From Spinellus fusiger (lineage: Eukaryota > Mucoromycota > Mucoromycetes > Mucorales > Phycomycetaceae): a stretch of DNA of 12,295 bases. Below the pieces are notes generated by a model. It saw only the letters and a program-made list of their open reading frames with translations. It searched no databases and was not told the DNA's origin. A program made the position numbers and the translations under genes. Below, in pieces: positions 1-7,892 of the stretch (position 1 is the stretch's first letter; each line of letters starts with the position of its first letter). Location of the stretch: assembly GCA_025094145.1 (NCBI GenBank), contig JALLLS010000190.1, positions 1-12,295 on the forward strand. Direction: 5' to 3'.

Positions 1-496
1 TTATAAGTGTGGCAGATCTTGAGAACAAAAAGAAAACAAAACAACTTTTAGAAGAGCTTTTCATATTGGGTGAGAGGTCAATCATGTTTACTCTCGATGT
101 TCGAAATTCATCGACATCAACTAGAAGAAGATCTCCATCTTTTTGTCTCTTTTTCAATGATTGATATAAAACTCTCGTCAAACCAATACGATGACCTTTA
201 AACTTGGCAGCATCTTTTACCTTTATTCCTGTGCCATAAGCAGCAACTGGCAGCTTGGTAGGATCGTACTCCAATCCTTTTAGGTGCCAAAACTCCTTTT
301 CAATAATAAAATAATAGTAAAAATAATGTCCAAGATGTATTAATGTACTCTCTATGTGTATCGTATTACTCTTGCACTGGCACCTTCTTGCCTTTGCCTT
401 TTTAACGGATTCACTGAGTTTATTAAAATAAAAGAATATACAATAGAAACTGACTAACATGTCAGACATAATAAACATACACAGACACTCACTAGA
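1..496 (-). pseudogene. Decayed Fanzor/TnpB-like element protein, C-terminal part, cut by window edge
   Basis: A minus-strand frame is open from 496 to the left edge (about 165 codons; first Met at 476-478). It contains, in order, a basic stretch (SESVKKAKARRCQCKSN), a segment PTKLPVAAYGTG, then KFKGHRIG, a helix TRVLYQSLKKRQKDGD and LLLVDVDEFRTSRV (about 88-140). The DE[FY][KR]TS motif after a GDLL strand is the hallmark I know from RuvC-fold TnpB/Fanzor-like proteins that are abundant in Mucoromycota; its acidic residue belongs to the nuclease centre. A CxxC zinc knuckle should follow at once, but the frame reads NMIDLSP with no cysteines. In the neighbouring frame bases 3-14 read CHTY, which could be a shifted, mutated second knuckle. 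The stretch ESTLIHL...FIIEK (about 305-350) may be an unspliced intron (donor GTACAT). The cysteine loss and frame damage suggest a dead copy, though a further intron could explain part of it. No terminal inverted repeats are visible here. Family assignment is by motif memory only. Confidence 0.5.
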
Positions 497-1311
497 TCAC
501 AACTGTTGGTTTATATGCCAGACAAGGGCAAACAAAATAAAGAGGATAGAAGTTATGAAGAACAACAGACAGTGTGTTTGACATGGATTAATATCCGAAC
601 AGAAGAGAACAAAACGAAATTTCACAAGTCATTTGCTTAATCAGAACCACCAAAGTAATGCAGACTACAACAACATTTTAGAAAGAAAAAGAATTGCTTA
701 AAGAACAGTTGCCTAGTTACCCATTATGCTCAAATTGTATGTTGTGTCCCTGTTCATGTACCCTCTTTGATTTCCCTAGACCAGCCTTTGTATCCAAACC
801 TCTATTTTTTGTCTCTTCTAGAGACCGAATTACTACCAATTCATCTCTCTAGTGGTCCTGTTGATAACTTTAATGCCCTTTATTACAGAATAAAGGATAT
901 ATTTTTACAAGGTTGCATAGTATGGATTTTGAGGCTACTTTTATATATTTTTAAGCTATAAGGATCAAAGCTATACGATAATAACATCTCAGTAAATTCA
1001 TAGTAAAAAAAAAGAAAGAAATATCAAACTAGTATAAACATTGACTCAATAGTCATAATCACTTCAACAACTATCTCATTGTAACTGGTATTAACAATAG
1101 TACTTAGTGAAGACAAGATATTATTTCTAATACTGTCCTTTAGACCCAAGACGAATAGAGTGTGGATTGTTTGACTTGATTGTAGGAAAGAAGAGGCTAA
1201 AGTGTAATACATCAGAATAGAGAAAGAAAAACCATTATCTGTTTTGATAATCCCCTCCTTTTGTTATTTCCAACACTGTCTATACAACTTAATATTTAAG
1301 TACTCGTCAAG
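497..1311. other. AT-rich intergenic stretch, no supported gene
   Basis: No gene can be supported. On the plus strand the frame 659-961 is stop-free for 100 codons but has no ATG. Its middle (about 757-905) reads like protein (PSLISLDQPLYPNLYF, then LSSGPVDNFNALYY) and then becomes a hydrophobic run at the end. Acceptor-like sites lie inside it (CCCTAG at about 780, CTTCTAG at about 830). It may be a chance frame or a fragment of an old gene. A second 38-codon open stretch sits at about 582-696. The minus-strand frame 1024-1212 has no recognisable features. Confidence 0.4.
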
Positions 1312-1717
1312 ATGAGCATAAATAAGCAAGGTAATATGCCATTATTAACAAAGCGAAACAATAAAAGGAGGTGATAGACACCACCAAAGACCATTCTTGA
1401 GATAAAAAGGTAAGTAGTGTCTTCATCTGGGCTTGAGCTCATTACAACCCACAGGACATAGTATTGACTCTTCTTCTAATAGATAACATATGGCTTATTA
1501 TTCTAAAGACAGGTATTAAGTACAAGGTAAGCATATTATCTCTCTTGATTGAACTATTACTAATACACTCTTCTGTTATTAGATAAGTTATGACTCTTTC
1601 TCAAGTCAGTCTCAGGTGGTCTTCTTCCTTCTATACTGTCTAAGGTGTCTAGGGTGTCTAGGGTATACTCCTGAGCATAGTTATCTATCTCCCAAGGATA
1701 AAGCACAAGGCCTTTAG
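1312..1717 (+). pseudogene. Spliced-looking small unit with one nonsense codon; broken gene or spliced noncoding RNA
   Basis: Three intron-like segments lie in tandem: 1331-1367 (or to 1377), 1410-1482 (AAG|GTAAGT ... CTAATAG) and 1527-1582 (AAG|GTAAGC, branch ACTAATAC, TTATTAG). The last two have textbook fungal signals. Joining 1312-1330, 1368-1409, 1483-1526 and 1583-1717 keeps one frame from ATG to the TAG at 1715-1717, about 80 codons, except for one in-frame TAA at about 1402-1404. The last two exons together are open for about 60 codons: a 44-nt exon (IWLIILKTGIKYK) runs in phase into a 135-nt exon (ISYDSFSSQS, a hydrophobic VVFFLLYCLRCLGCLG, then a polar end SPKDKAQGL). The first intron would be only 37 nt, the weakest part of the model. 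I recognise no family. It could be a pseudogene, a gene with a different 5' exon, or a spliced long noncoding RNA. Confidence 0.3.
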
Positions 1718-2668
1718 GTTGTGGATTCTATTTCTATGAAGGAATACGCCTAGAACAGCAGTATCTATAGTAAAAATATAGTATTAGCTACAGTATTATT
1801 ATCTATACTATTATAATAAACAATTTTATCCATCAATAATTTTATTCATAAACAATATATTCTATTGATAATACAATTTGATATTGAGGTATCCATAAAA
1901 AATAATAATAATTTGAATATCCACAAACCTTTTTATTTTAAACATCGTTACATAAAGGATGATTATTCTGACATAAAGGGAAGGTGGTGTTATCTCTTAA
2001 AAGCCATAATAATCTTTGGGTGTGTAGAATAGGCCATTTGTCACTGCTGTGATTCTAACCTGACTTGTTTCTGGGACTGCTCCTGGGACTGTGTTATAGA
2101 ATACTCAACTGTCAGATATCCTCACCGTCAGATATCCTGTTCAAGTAGCACAGATGCACTTCAATGCAGTGATACTCCTGTTCCTAATGATTTATTCTTC
2201 CACCTTGGGATCTTTCAGATATCTAATTATCCAATAAAATAGAAGTCTCTTTATCCGTGAGCATTTGTCAAGTACAAGAAGGGACTGCTTTCTACCCTAT
2301 CTCAGAACAAAGAGAATAGTATATTAAGAAAAGAAAGAGTAATCCACTTTTTCATATCAACAAATAAACCCTACTATAGACCTCATCTTTTTTCTTTTCT
2401 CCTTTAAGAAACAGTCTACATAAAATATAAAACATAAAATATATAACATAAAAACAGCTTCTTGACTTCTTTTTCTCTTTGTAGGACAATAGCACATTGG
2501 CTTGCACAGACAGACTCTGAAGTTGAGAGCGGAAAAAGAAAAAATAATAGAAAAAGAAAGTCCAATCTTTCACCATGAAAGTGACAGGGCGTGACTGCTA
2601 CACTCCTGAATTATTTTCCTTGTCTTTGTCAAAGTCCTAGTGTCTAAAAGTATGCGCTTGACTTTATC
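1718..2668. other. AT-rich intergenic stretch upstream of SLS1
   Basis: No gene is supported. Bases 1770-1940 are extremely AT-rich. A plus-strand frame at 2033-2239 has 69 codons without a stop (starting AICHCCDSNL) but no ATG and no recognisable motif. It includes two small direct repeats: CTGGGACTG at 2071 and again at 2083, and GTCAGATATCCT at 2111-2122 and 2127-2138. The minus-strand frame 2352-2576 is low-complexity Lys/Phe/Tyr-rich and looks like a by-product of the A-rich plus strand. The last 90 bases before 2669 should hold the SLS1 promoter and leader; I see no clear TATA box. Confidence 0.4.
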
Positions 2669-2678
2669 ATGTACTTGA
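2652..2678 (+). promoter_or_regulatory. Short upstream ORF overlapping the SLS1 start codon
   Basis: An ATG 17 bases before the SLS1 start opens an eight-codon frame (MRLTLSCT, stop TGA) in a different register that runs over the main ATG at 2669. If it is in the mRNA leader, scanning ribosomes would meet it first, which could lower or regulate SLS1 translation. The transcription start is unknown, so it may lie outside the mRNA. Confidence 0.35.
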
Positions 2679-5454
2679 CCCTGCGTAATACCTCTTTTGT
2701 AAAGCGTTCTTTCCGGTACTACCGCAGGACAAACCTACCAAGTCTGCCATGTTCATGGGTGCATACTTCTCCTGTACACATGGAGAAAGCAGATCAGTCA
2801 CCTACTCCTTCCTCCGTGTTTACTGCTGCTGCTACTACTCCTACTACTGCTACTGCTACTGCGACATCCCCGGCAAAAAAAAAGAGCAAGAAAAATACAA
2901 CCACTAAGAAACATATTGAACTTCTCAGTGATGAGCGACTGCAATACATTATTGATAGATTGGTCTTGTCACCCCCTGTCAAAACAATAGAGGCTGAACG
3001 TCTTGAACTTATCACCAACATCGACTCCCACTATGTTCCTAGTCGTACTGGCATTATCAGTCATTATAAATATGAGGAGATCTATAACTCACTCGATAAA
3101 GGCTATAGAGTGGATCAATTAAAAGACTATCTCAAAGCAAAAGAGAAACCAACCAAGGGCATTAAAGCTGATCTTTTGACTCGAATTATAAAAGGTTGTT
3201 GGAGTTTAACTTCTCAGGAAAATGTACTCCAGACGATAGAGAAAAAAGAAGCCATGAAGAAAAAATTAAAAATACCAGCTTCCCATGAAGAGTTGTTCTT
3301 CATCATTGGTAACAACGGAGCAACTCTAAAGAAAATTGAGAAAAAACACAATGTATCGATTGTCATTGATACATATGAATCGCATTATGTTTTGGAGGGA
3401 TTACAGGAACACATTCAAGAGGCAGAAAAGGAGATACATGCTTATTTGTCTATTCTAAGAGAAGACATTGATGTCCTGGAGCTAAAAGATGACATGGCGA
3501 GAAATGACTTGGCAATAGGAGCAAAACGCATGCTATCAGATATCTCCAAGATGTCCGATACCTATATTTATATAGAGAATAACAAGGTAAAGAAGAAGCA
3601 AGAGAGAATAGGCACTTATTTCTCTATGGATTAGTTTCGTCTTGCTGCACTTACACAGGAGGCACTAGAGAATGGAAAAAGACATATTAGCTTGGCCATG
3701 ACAGAGGTATTTATGCACCAGAAGCGATAGTTGTTAATTGTGTTTATAAGATGGGCTTCACAAACAAGAAACCTCTTACTACATCGGATCATACACTACT
3801 TCATTACTCCACAAGAAGTAATGCCAATGAAACAGTGAAAAATTCTGACTCTATGGCCAATACCTACTCAATGATCCCTATGCATGATACAGTGTCCATG
3901 CCACTCTCATCAAAATCATTAGGGTGGAGCAGAATACTACAAGCTTCTTCTACAAAAGTCATCGCAGTAAGCCTTGTTATCTTTTTCCGTGTGCTGTGTT
4001 TCTCATGTGTATTTCTTTAGTCTTCTAAATCCTGTGCTAACCAATTCTACATCCTTTCTGATACTAGGTAAGTCTTTTATCATTATAAACTCCTATGTAA
4101 TAGAGAAAGAGAGACTAATTCACTTGCAGCAAAACAGAGCCTCGAACTATTTCTTTCTCTGGTGTGAGGGATATTTTGCAACAGACTCTGCAGTCAGATC
4201 ACACCAAGCACAATATCTCTGTAGAAGCCATGTAAGAAACTTATATGTATATAACAATAATAATAGTAACGGAAGAAACAAACTCGATTGGATTCCTAAC
4301 ACTTGCTTATTCTTAGATTTGGTCATCTCTTGATCAGAAATCCCCTACTAGCCTCATCAAGACTGAATATATTAAAACCAAGCTTAACAGATGCATTCAA
4401 TGCAAACGACTTTCAGAAGCTTATCAACGATCGCTACTATCAACGACGTGTATTTTTGCCAAGGTAACCTACTCATCTATGCACTCGCTCACTCAATTCG
4501 TCTATTCTTTATCATTCTATTGTTAGTCACCCACCCTCTAACTTCACTGCACCCTTAATTCCTATACAAATGAATGAGAAATTTCATCGACGTGTTATTC
4601 AAGCCCACTATGTCAGCGACTCTTTACTAGCCACCCTAGGCCATACGAGTGTAAACCACAACACTCCAGAGACATTACAGCGCTTGAGTGTGGATTTTAT
4701 GGAGCAAGAGAATGGATCTCTTGAAGTGAAGAAAGTAATTGGAGAGCATAAACGAACCGTTGTAGACACAGTATGTGTTGCTGGGTAAGTGTATTCCTTG
4801 AGCAAGAAAAAAAAAGATGAAAGGAAGAGGAGAGGAGAGAAGAGAAAAAAGACTAAAGAATGAGAAATACCTTGACACTAGCCACATCGATGCACGCATT
4901 CTTGCTAAGCAATACACTCTGTTTACTCGTGAACCAGAAACAGTGCCTCAAGGATATATCCATCAGCCATTGTCCAGTGCTATGGAGGAAATGCTTTATC
5001 AATGTAAACTAACAGCGTAAGTTACTGGTTTCCTTTGTATATGAATAGAGGGTATTGATGAATAGGTTGATTTTTTCCTATGGTCTCTAGTTATTCCGAA
5101 CTGTCTTGTCCAACCCATTGGTCCCAAGAGGAGAGTATAGGGTCAGGCATGACTTTGGTCAATGTATCTTTTAGAAATGAAAAACTCCACTGTCTTGAGA
5201 ATAGTTTGGTGACAATGAGTCATGTAGAAGAACAAGAGGGTCATACACAATATAAAGAACTCAAGGTAAATAGGATAGAAAGAATAGATTCTGTTCTATC
5301 GGCATGGTTTCTGATACTGTTTGATATAAAGGTGACCCATGTTGGTGAAAAGGCAGCTGAAAATGCCTATTTACCGATACAAAATGGCATTGACAGTTGG
5401 GATACGTTGACAAAATCCATTATTCATTTAGCTGAGCGCTGGACTTATCAATAA
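2669..5454 (+). CDS. SLS1: SLS1-like mitochondrial inner-membrane/matrix protein with KH domain (9 exons)
   Basis: Exons: 2669-3586, 3635-3706, 3751-3966, 4021-4067, 4130-4231, 4317-4463, 4527-4784, 4882-5016 and 5091-5454. All junctions are GT-AG and in phase, giving about 752 residues (yeast Sls1 is about 640). The start is Arg-rich without acidic residues (MYLTLRNTSFVKRSFRYYRR), a mitochondrial presequence, then an Ala/Thr-rich linker and a Lys patch. Residues from about 85 to 195 (LSDERLQYIIDRLV, LDKGYRVDQLKDYL, GIKADLLTRII) resemble the SLS1 N-terminal, SAP-like region. A KH fold follows with GNNG at 214-217. Later exons carry GWSRILQASS, ISFSGVRDILQQTL, LLIRNPLLASS and LAERWTYQ near the end. 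Known Sls1 sits at the matrix side of the inner membrane, helping couple mitochondrial transcription to translation; that role is inferred here. Exon 8 may instead start at 4852 (+10 residues), and 5266-5331 may be a ninth, in-frame intron (730 residues). The family call rests on architecture and recalled motifs. Confidence 0.75.
2822..2864 (+). repeat. Imperfect GCT/ACT trinucleotide tract inside SLS1 exon 1
   Basis: A run of GCT, ACT and CCT codons encodes an Ala/Thr/Pro-rich spacer (TAAATTPTTATATAT) between the presumed mitochondrial presequence and the Lys patch that precedes the conserved region. It is a low-complexity linker and probably varies in length between strains. Confidence 0.7.
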
Positions 5455-6351
5455 GATAAAGTAGCTCTCACATGAAATAGAACCATTTCCATCTCTGAGT
5501 AGTCTTTTTTTTATCTTTACTTCATGATTAATTATGACTATAAATCCATTCATTCCTTAGATATAGCTATAGATTTTTCAATATGAAAAGAATATAGTAT
5601 TTATAATACAATAGAACATTTTATTATCAAAACATTTAGTGTTTGGTATGGGGTCACTCTTGGCAGCCTTCAACAGATACTTGTTTGCCTTTTTTTTTTA
5701 GTTTAGAAACTCTTCTTTTATACTCTCTATTTTATTCGAATCCAAACGTACTCCATGCAATTGATATCTGAACAATAAAAGTGTCAGTAAGAACATATTT
5801 CTCTACTGTTCTCTACTATCTACTACTATGACACCTTGCTTTTATGGTGTGTGGAGTTATTCTTTTGTAACTAGTAGCCCTTTCCACTATTTAGAAGGAA
5901 TAGATGGCAAAACACAAGGCATATACATCAAGATATGGATATCCTATTTAAAGTATGCACTGCACATACATCCACTATCTTTACTACTAGTATTGCCTCA
6001 TAACATCCCATTCACATCATTCAGGTTTATTATGAAGTTCTTTTGACTTAATAAAAGGTAGAATTTTATTTATATTAGCACATATCTAGTCATCACTTCT
6101 CATGAGCTCATAGTATAACTCATTAGTCAAACCATAGAGTATCACTGTTGATGAGTCTAATAAGAAAAAATACGAGTCTATTAAGGTTTTATTTATCTGT
6201 GTGTATCGGTCCCTAGAGGTTTTTTTATACTTAAAATGTTAACAGACTTTCCCCCTCAAAGACAGGCTACTCTGATGACACAGACATTGGTTGTTGTTTT
6301 ATTCTATATACACTAGCTGATAGACTATCTTTTGCCTCTAATTTCTTTTTT
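5455..6351. other. Intergenic stretch downstream of SLS1
   Basis: Mostly AT-rich and without a clear gene, apart from the possible minus-strand exon near 5698-5767 listed separately. The first 150 bases after the SLS1 stop should hold its 3' UTR and polyadenylation site; no perfect AATAAA sits close to the stop on the plus strand. The plus frame 5828-6046 is a 72-codon Tyr/Ile/Ser/Pro-rich reading with no motif and is probably chance. Confidence 0.4.
5698..5767 (-). CDS. Possible terminal exon of an unidentified minus-strand gene
   Basis: On the minus strand an intron-end signal (CTGAC branch, then TTATTGTTCAG) is followed by a 70-nt frame that reads YQLHGVRLDSNKIESIKEEF, then LN and a TAA stop just before a poly-A run. 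The reading looks like protein. No matching upstream exon could be found between 5768 and 6350, where minus-strand stops are frequent. In the next frame, just downstream (about 5640-5740), another protein-like stretch appears (KLKKKANKYLLKAAKSDPI), so the local register is uncertain. It could be a pseudogene 3' end or chance. Confidence 0.2.
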
Positions 6352-6540
6352 TTAAAAAGAAAAAAACGTAATGAGCACACTGTCATTATCGTTTCTATTG
6401 CAGCACCATTTAAGAACACTTCTTACAGTATGAAGATCCATGTCCAATATGCGTGCAGCATCATAAATTGACTTGGTGTTGATAACTGACTTGTGGATAA
6501 TAATAGAGGGAGTCTGAAGGCTAATGCATTTATTCATCAT
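6352..6540 (-). pseudogene. Helix-turn-helix remnant, transposase-like
   Basis: A 62-codon minus-strand frame contains KSIYDAARILDMDLHTVRSV (about residues 24-43), which has the spacing of a helix-turn-helix: a first helix with paired Ala, a short turn, and a recognition helix HTVRSVLK. N-terminal DNA-binding domains of Tc1/mariner- or pogo-type transposases, common in fungal genomes, look like this. No DDE catalytic part is visible on either side, and the frame ends in a Phe/Ser run from an A/T tract. It is best read as a truncated relic. A small regulatory protein cannot be excluded. Confidence 0.3.
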
Positions 6541-7220
6541 TGAATAGACTCTTATGAAGAGGGTGAAGTGCTTTTATAGAGAGAATACAAGATAGAATGG
6601 TGTAATAAGAAACAATAATAAGCATATACATAAACCTATTCATTAAAATGTTACTATGGAATTCAGGATACTGTATTTAATAGTTTTAGCTTAGTTTAGT
6701 TTATAGACATATACAATCATTCATATATTACATAAGGTAAGTAAATATTCTTTTTTTCTTCTCCACTTGGCATCATTGTTTTTCTTTTCTTCTTGTTCAA
6801 TAGCAGGTATGTCATTTTCTCGGCGAATGTGTGCACGCGTAATAAGTGTCGATGGACAGCTGTTTTCCTAAGCCCTCAAGGTTTTTGTTCTTTGTTACAA
6901 GTTGTACAGATCAGGGCAAAGGTATTAATAAGTCTATGCGGGCAGTGTTACAAGAGAAACAAGGCACTTTTTCTTTTCTTTTCTTAAGGAGGTGCTTACC
7001 AATGCAGGGGGGAGGGCAAGAATTAAGAATTGGGCTGTTAATTTTAAGCCTATCCATTGGTGGCTTTCCTTAATGCATAGTGTACAATTTTCTTTGAGAT
7101 AATTACTAGTAGTTTCTAGTGGTAGTGCGTGTACAGTGACTAGAGTTTATATTCAATAGGATGTTATTGTATTTCAATACCAATAATAAAACAACATGTA
7201 TTTCTCATGAAAATAAAGAT
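6541..7220. other. Intergenic stretch with no supported gene
   Basis: The segment 6800-7080 is visibly richer in G and C than its surroundings. On the plus strand the frame of about 6932-7101 is stop-free (FLKEVLTNAGGRARIKNW, then AVNFKPIHWWLS, stop TAA) but lacks a proper start. Two overlapping frames (6793-6987 and 6846-7073) cover the same bases and show no motif. It may be a fragment of an old mobile element or an exon of an unrecognised gene. An intron-like pair (AAGGTAAGT at about 6734, TTCAATAG at about 6803) lies before it. Confidence 0.3.
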
Positions 7221-7372
7221 AGAGGATACAAGATATAAAATAGATATAAAATAGATATAAAATAGAGGATACAAGGTATAAAATAGATATAAAATAGATA
7301 TAAAATAGAGGATACAAGATATAAAATAGATATAAAATACAAGGTATAAAATATAAAATACAAAGTATAAAA
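7221..7372. repeat. AT-rich minisatellite, 43-nt unit with nested 11-nt subrepeats
   Basis: A unit beginning AGAGGATACAAG recurs at 7221, 7264 and 7307, exactly 43 nt apart. Each unit ends in copies of the 11-mer AGATATAAAAT (three in the first unit, including G-for-A variants in the second). After 7345 the order decays into shorter TATAAAATACAA pieces up to about 7372. The first two units are nearly identical, so the array expanded recently. Minus-strand frames through it encode only repeated Tyr/Ile/Leu/Phe and are not genes. Confidence 0.9.
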
Positions 7373-7576
7373 GTGGCACACTATGATGCCACTCAAAGAG
7401 AAGCAAATAAGAGATTGACTATTAGGGATAGACCTATAATAGGATGACTTTGCCTTAAGTTTAGAATACTATAAAGTGTGTTCCTATGTGCTTGTACTCA
7501 TAGAATCCAATAATTGCAAATATACATTAAATAAAAGGTGCCACTAAAACACGCTAAGGAGACACCTGTTCTCTTG
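7373..7576. other. Spacer between minisatellite and minus-strand exon
   Basis: Nothing gene-like is visible. It would hold the 3' UTR and polyadenylation site of the minus-strand gene whose stop codon is at 7577-7579. Confidence 0.4.
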
Positions 7577-7717
7577 TCAATCTAGGATTTCTTTCGCATT
7601 TTTATCCTCTTCATTCCATTCTTGGGCGATCCACTGCTTGCTTGGAATCATCAGTCGCACACTGACAGTATATAAGGCAACAAGACACCAAAGGCAGACA
7701 GCAAGTGTATCGAGGTG
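7577..7717 (-). CDS. 3' exon of a small single-pass membrane protein, unidentified
   Basis: The minus strand shows an acceptor (ATTATAAAATTTTGTAG at 7718-7734, preceded by GTTAAC as a possible branch) directly followed by 46 codons and a TGA. The reading starts HLDTLAVCLWCLVALYTVSV, a strong transmembrane helix, continues RLMIPSKQWIAQEW, and ends in an acidic, soluble tail NEEDKNAKEILD. Base composition is richer in G/C than the flanks, and the amino-acid pattern is clearly protein-like. The codon before the exon would be a stop (TAG), and the only internal ATG lies after the helix, so an upstream exon in phase 0 is required. The best donor (GAA|GTAAAT at about 7806) follows a frame with a TGA and no ATG. 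A 38-codon ORF starting MVSIDSILVS (7848-7964, minus) overlaps the GEF first exon. The 5' end is unresolved. I do not recognise the family. Confidence 0.5.
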   Translation of the reverse strand, partial: HLDTLAVCLWCLVALYTVSVRLMIPSKQWIAQEWNEEDKNAKEILD

Positions 7718-7870
7718 CTACAAAATTTTATAATTGTTAACAAGGCATGTGAAGCCTATTTATTTTAAACATTTCTCTTCCTTATTTTCCTTTCTTCTAC
7801 TGCATTTCCTTTTATTTACTTCCAGAAAGCGTCACTTTTGAACAACTGCAGGAGAAATAGCCCTCTTCTT

Positions 7871-7875
7871 ATTGG
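7871..7875 (-). promoter_or_regulatory. CCAAT motif between the divergent small membrane gene and RasGEF gene
   Basis: ATTGG on the plus strand (CCAAT on the minus strand) lies about 20 bases before the GEF start codon at 7893 and about 150 bases upstream of the minus-strand exon at 7577-7717. Because the two genes diverge, it is placed to serve the minus-strand gene as a CCAAT-binding-complex site. Such pentamers are frequent by chance. Confidence 0.25.
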
Positions 7876-7892
7876 ATATTTTTGCAAATAAT

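Noticed and set aside
2033..2239. 69-codon stop-free plus frame upstream of SLS1
   Set aside because: No start, no splice support, unusual Cys/Ser composition with short direct repeats; likely chance.
2794..3021. Minus-strand ORF over SLS1 exon 1
   Set aside because: Shadow of the coding strand; the Val/Ala run mirrors the GCT/ACT tract on the plus strand.
4131..4180. Alternative SLS1 acceptor at about 4103 (TAATAG) giving ELFLSLV
   Set aside because: That frame hits a TGA within 60 bases; the acceptor at 4129 behind a CTAAT branch site leaves the exon fully open.
3974..4333. 119-codon plus ORF across SLS1 introns 3-5
   Set aside because: It reads through good introns; the spliced frame continues the SLS1 protein while this frame does not.
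5728..5745. tRNA B-box-like ATTCGAATCC
   Set aside because: No A box at a proper distance and no cloverleaf can be drawn around it.
7221..7372. CRISPR-like array
   Set aside because: Units are contiguous with no unique spacers and very AT-rich; this is a minisatellite in eukaryotic DNA.
7164..7406. Tyr/Phe/Ile-rich minus-strand membrane protein
   Set aside because: Pure translation of the tandem repeat in two overlapping frames.
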